Source: JBBSAT01 sp044223665 (lineage in GTDB: Bacteria > Myxococcota_A > Polyangia > Polyangiales > Sandaracinaceae). Taken from it: a DNA stretch of 64,000 nucleotides. The stretch is from the NCBI GenBank assembly GCA_044223665.1, contig JBGALT010000002.1, positions 1 to 64,000 of the forward strand, written 5' to 3'. The notes beneath the pieces are model-generated. The model did no database searches, was not told the origin of the DNA, and was given only the letters and a program-made list of their open reading frames with translations. Below, piece after piece: positions 61,143 through 64,000 of this stretch (the first letter of the stretch is position 1; every line of letters starts with the position of its first letter). Position numbers and translations under genes: made by a program.

Positions 61143-62618
61143 TCAGCGCCGGCGCAGGACCAGCGTGAGTGCCGGCGGGGCGGGCGTGAGTGTCCCGGCG
61201 AAGGGCGCGATCTCCCTCGCGAGCGTCTCGAAGCTCTCGCCGTCGAAGACCGCCCCGAGCGCGGCCTCGTCCATCGGATGCGTCGAGAGACGTGGGTCGC
61301 CGGGGGGCTGGTGCACCGTGACGCTCACGACGGCCCCCGGCCGCGTCGCGGCCCGCACCGCGCCGGCGTAGGCCCCTCGATCGCGGGCCGCGAGCCCGTG
61401 GAGCGTCCCGCGGTCGACGACCACGTCGAACGAGGCGCGGAGCTCGCTCCGGGTGACGTCGTCCCGCAGCCACACGATCGGGATCGCGCCGTGCGGCTGC
61501 CGGGCCCGCGCTCGCGCGAGCGCGGTCTCCGAGATCGTCCGCGCGACCACGCGGGCACCGCGCTCGGCGAGCGCCCGCGCGATCGTGCCGGAGCCGGTGC
61601 CGATCTCCCACACGAAGGCGCCCTCCGGCGCGTGCGCGTCGAAGGCGCGGAGCACGGCCGGATCGGCCTCCGCGGTGAGCCACGTCTGCTGCTCCTCCGG
61701 GACGCTCCGGTGGAATCGCTCCCAGCTCTGCGCATCGCTCGGGGCCGCCGGCGCGCTCGTTCGCGCCAGCGCCTCGACGAGCGAAGCGAGCGTCTCGACG
61801 TCGGGCGCCCCACCCGAGGTCCGCGCGCGCTCCGCGGGGGCATCGGCCACCTCTTCGGCGGGGAGCCAGAGCGTCAGGTGCATGCCGCGGGCGGCGAGCG
61901 TCTCGAGGTTCTGGCGGACCCCCTCGGCCTCGGCCATCGCGTCGTTCATCGACGGGGCGACGAGCACGGGCGCGCGCGTGGCGAGGGCCGTCGCGGTCGT
62001 CAGCTCGGAGAAGTCGGCGCTCGCGAGCCGCGCCACGCTCGTCGCCGTCGCCGGCCAGACCAGCACCACGTCTGCCCAGGCGGCGAGCTCGAGGTGCGGC
62101 ACGCGACCGGGCTCGCTCGCGTCGGGAAAGAGCGAGCGCTCCACCCTCGCGTGCGTGAGCGCCTCGAGCGCCTCGACCCCGACGAAGCGTGCTGCACGCT
62201 CGGTGATGGCGAAGCGCACGTCCATGCCGCGCGCGATCAAGCGCTGCGCGAGGACGGGCGCGTGCGAGGCCGCGATCCCGCCTCCCATCGCCACCAGGAC
62301 GCGCGCGCGCGTGCGCGGCAGAGAGGTCGTGGAGGGCGCGCGCCCCGCGTGCAGCAGACCCGCCTGCCAGAGGAGCGCGATCAGCTCGTCGACGACGCTC
62401 GCTTCTCCGATCGGCCCGCCGACGAGCGCCTCGAGGTGACGCACGAGCTCGGCCCGCGTGCACGCGCTCGCTGCGACGCGTGCGAGCACGGCCTCGGCGA
62501 GCGCCGCCGTGTCGCCGTCGAGCCGCAGCACGCTCTGCTCGCCTCCGACGATCACGAGCGCGCCTCGCGAGCGCATCGCGCGCAGGCTCCCGATCACCAG
62601 CGCGTCGTCCTTCGTCAC
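61143..62618 (-). CDS. RRE-like / flavoprotein (HFCD) / methyltransferase fusion
   Basis: Protein of 491 residues with three parts. Residues about 20-92 (VLRLDGDTAALAEAVL, CTRAELVRHLEAL, VVDELIALLWQAGLL) look like the PqqD-type winged helix used as a RiPP leader-binding element. Residues 104-250 are an HFCD flavoprotein, the family of phosphopantothenoylcysteine decarboxylase and the lantibiotic decarboxylase EpiD: MGGGIAASH, active His175 in PHLEL, PATAT 189-193, and APSMN 221-225 with the downstream RQNLETLAARGM. Residues about 300-490 are a SAM methyltransferase (EIGTGSG 338-344, DVVVDRGTLHGL). The arrangement suggests peptide or small-molecule modification. The start is GTG 62618. No dedicated transporter is adjacent. 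Confidence 0.7.
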   Translation of the reverse strand: MTKDDALVIGSLRAMRSRGALVIVGGEQSVLRLDGDTAALAEAVLARVAASACTRAELVRHLEALVGGPIGEASVVDELIALLWQAGLLHAGRAPSTTSLPRTRARVLVAMGGGIAASHAPVLAQRLIARGMDVRFAITERAARFVGVEALEALTHARVERSLFPDASEPGRVPHLELAAWADVVLVWPATATSVARLASADFSELTTATALATRAPVLVAPSMNDAMAEAEGVRQNLETLAARGMHLTLWLPAEEVADAPAERARTSGGAPDVETLASLVEALARTSAPAAPSDAQSWERFHRSVPEEQQTWLTAEADPAVLRAFDAHAPEGAFVWEIGTGSGTIARALAERGARVVARTISETALARARARQPHGAIPIVWLRDDVTRSELRASFDVVVDRGTLHGLAARDRGAYAGAVRAATRPGAVVSVTVHQPPGDPRLSTHPMDEAALGAVFDGESFETLAREIAPFAGTLTPAPPALTLVLRRR

Positions 62619-62686
62619 GCGAGCGCACGGTAGTACGAACGCGCTCCGCTTGCCGAGCCCGGGCCGATTCCCGCATGCTCTCGGTC

Positions 62687-62899
62687 ATGGATCGCCCGAG
62701 CGAGACCAAGAAGAAGCTCGTCCTGCCGACCGCGCTCGCGGTCGCCGTGCTGGCGAGCGGATGCGGCGGAAGCCAGCCGATGCCCGCCAACGACGCGGCG
62801 CAGAACGACGCCGCGATCGCCGACGCCGGCATGGACGCGGGCTGCGTGCCCCCCGAGGTCTACGACCCGACCTCGGGCCTGTGCGTCCCCTTGGTGTGA
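62687..62899 (+). CDS. 70-residue lipoprotein or modified-peptide candidate
   Basis: Very short gene from ATG 62687 encoding 70 residues. Residues 1-10 are charged (MDRPSETKKK), followed by a hydrophobic signal that ends in the lipobox ASGC (Cys26). The mature part is Asp/Ala-rich and then has two Cys (AGCVPPEV, GLCVPLV at the end). It is divergent from the RRE-like/flavoprotein/methyltransferase gene, with 68 bp between the starts. Read alone it is a small lipoprotein; beside that fusion enzyme it could be its substrate, which is speculative. An alternative ATG lies 12 bp upstream. Confidence 0.55.
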   Translation: MDRPSETKKKLVLPTALAVAVLASGCGGSQPMPANDAAQNDAAIADAGMDAGCVPPEVYDPTSGLCVPLV

Positions 62900-63134
62900 T
62901 GATCCCAGCGGCCCAGGTTGGGCTGCGACCCGGATCCCGAGAACGCGAAGATCCCGCGAGCCCTCCGGCGCGCCGGGCGGATTGCGCGCGACGGAAGACG
63001 AGAGGCCCGGGCGCCGCAGCACCCAGGCCTCGATCGGCGGTACTCGATCGGCCGCCGGCTCGCTCGCGACGGACGGCGAACGGCCAGCGTGCAGGCACGC
63101 CGGCCTCGTTCGCTCGGCGGCGAGCGCGGGTCGG

Positions 63135-63398
63135 TCAGCTCATCGCCGCGACGTGCGCGCTGAGGCGCGACACGTAGCGCGAGCCGGTCTTCTTCGGGTA
63201 GACGCCCTTCGAGACCGCCTGGTCGATCTTCTGGATCGCCGTCGCGAGCGCCGACTGCGCCGCCTTCTTGTCCTTGCCGGCCACGGCCTCGCGGACGTTC
63301 TTCATGATCGAGCGGACGCCCGTGCGGACGTGCTTGTTGCGCGCGGTGCGCTTGGTGGTCTGGCGGATGCGCTTCTGCGCGGATGCGACGTTGGCCAT
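63135..63398 (-). CDS. rpsT: 30S ribosomal protein S20
   Basis: Protein of 87 residues, the usual length of S20. The N-terminus MANVASAQKRIRQTTKRTARN and the central KNVREAV, then the terminal GVYPKKTGSRYVSRLSAHV, match the family closely. It binds 16S rRNA early in small-subunit assembly. The gene stands alone, as in many bacteria. Initiation is at ATG 63398, preceded by a purine-rich stretch (complement of the GCTCCCGAG region). Confidence 0.95.
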   Translation of the reverse strand: MANVASAQKRIRQTTKRTARNKHVRTGVRSIMKNVREAVAGKDKKAAQSALATAIQKIDQAVSKGVYPKKTGSRYVSRLSAHVAAMS

Positions 63399-63540
63399 GG
63401 GGCTCCCGAGGGATCGAAAGGGTCGATGGGGTACCTTCCGCTCCCGGCCCTGTCAAGCGGCGGCGGCGTCGATCTCGATCCGGGCGGCCGGGGTCCTCGG
63501 CTCGCCGGGCGGCCCGGCCCGCGCGGTCGTCGGCCTGTGA

Positions 63541-64000
63541 TCACCGGGGCAGGGTGGAGGGCCCGAGGACGTTGAGCTGGGCGCTCGCAGGCAGGGCCAG
63601 CTGGGCAGCGACCGCGAAGTCGCCCCGGACGTCCTCGTGCACCTCGGCGCGCCGAACGACCACGTCCCGCAGCACACGCGTCAGCTCGAGCTCCGATCCT
63701 TCCCCGGCCCACCAGCAGCGGGCCCGCAGGAGCGCTTCGCCGGGCTCGGCGTACTGGCAGATCCCGACCTCGCTCCCGATGACCTGGGTCTCGGTCCCGC
63801 CGGGCTCGCAGATGCGCACCAGCGTGACCCGGGTGTGCGGGATCGCGACGATGGCCGGATCCACGCCGCCGGCCGTGTCGTCCTCGAAGCGGAGCGCCAC
63901 CGTGCACTGCGTACGCCGCGGTGCCGGCCCCGAGCTGGTGGTCGTGTGCGAGGCCGCGGGCGAGCCGCAGGCCACGAGCGTCACGAGCAAGAGCAGCGCC
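63541..64000 (-). CDS. Lipoprotein (5' partial)
   Basis: The C-terminal 152 residues of a predicted lipoprotein; the start lies beyond the window end. The sequence entering from the edge (ALLLLVTLVACGS) is the last part of a lipoprotein signal with lipobox LVAC. The mature part has strand-rich stretches (CTVALRFEDD, HTRVTLVRIC, RARCWWAG) and four Cys. No family is recognised. A 142-bp gap separates it from rpsT on the same strand. Confidence 0.6.
   Translation of the reverse strand, partial: ALLLLVTLVACGSPAASHTTTSSGPAPRRTQCTVALRFEDDTAGGVDPAIVAIPHTRVTLVRICEPGGTETQVIGSEVGICQYAEPGEALLRARCWWAGEGSELELTRVLRDVVVRRAEVHEDVRGDFAVAAQLALPASAQLNVLGPSTLPR

Overview
The window is very GC-rich, with a strong G/C bias at third codon positions. 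It has many Ser/Thr protein kinases, many predicted lipoproteins with Asp/Gly- or Cys-rich linkers, a bacterial enhancer-binding protein and DUF4388/MshEN signalling proteins. This mix points to a myxobacterium, probably of the Polyangia/Sandaracinus type. That assignment is an inference from gene content; no rRNA gene is present to confirm it.

Layout. 1-3.5 kb: the end of a Nudix hydrolase gene, an NAD kinase, and an MshEN-HD-receiver-DUF4388 signalling protein. 3.6-9.4 kb: exported proteins, namely a FAM20-like kinase-fold lipoprotein, a pyruvate-phosphate-dikinase-like lipoprotein, a Cys-repeat lipoprotein, a small lipoprotein and a VWA lipoprotein. 9.5-15.3 kb: a membrane protein with an HExxH site, a PIN-domain toxin/antitoxin pair, and Lon protease. 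15.5-22.9 kb: a tiny lipoprotein, a PH-like membrane protein, a RelA/SpoT-fold protein, a GlpT-like MFS transporter, a lipoprotein, gyrB and a Cys-rich lipoprotein. 22.9-30.1 kb (minus strand): a membrane Ser/Thr kinase, a repeat lipoprotein, a degenerate 5'-nucleotidase/barrel protein and three tandem AIM24 genes. 30.1-31.1 kb: a long, locally A/T-rich intergenic region with large inverted repeats. 31.1-37.5 kb: B12-dependent ribonucleotide reductase, a zinc-ribbon membrane protein and uvrB. 37.6-41.3 kb: a phospholipase-D-like protein, a 2-hydroxyacid dehydrogenase, a solo MshEN protein and Hsp33. 41.5-49.9 kb: a degenerate HtrA/barrel protein, a 1780-residue pseudokinase-TPR protein and a membrane Ser/Thr kinase. 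50.1-56.4 kb (minus strand): a coupled secreted GH5-like hydrolase and transglutaminase, a propeller-like lipoprotein and a TPR protein. 56.6-61.1 kb: two Ser/Thr kinases that share an upstream repeat element; the second is start/stop-coupled to a sigma-54 activator. 61.1-64 kb: a three-domain RRE-like/flavoprotein/methyltransferase fusion divergent from a 70-residue lipoprotein, then ribosomal protein S20 and a partial lipoprotein.

Housekeeping genes (NAD kinase, lon, gyrB, nrdJ, uvrB, hslO, rpsT) are interspersed with lineage-specific signalling and envelope genes. Several proteins keep a well-known enzyme fold but have lost key catalytic residues: a receiver, a kinase, a trypsin-like protease and a 5'-nucleotidase. 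The strongest leads are the FAM20-like secreted kinase, the RelA/SpoT-fold protein with an intact-looking active site, the RRE-like/HFCD/methyltransferase fusion beside a tiny lipoprotein, and the repeated element in front of the two kinases. No CRISPR array, insertion sequence, tRNA or rRNA was recognised.
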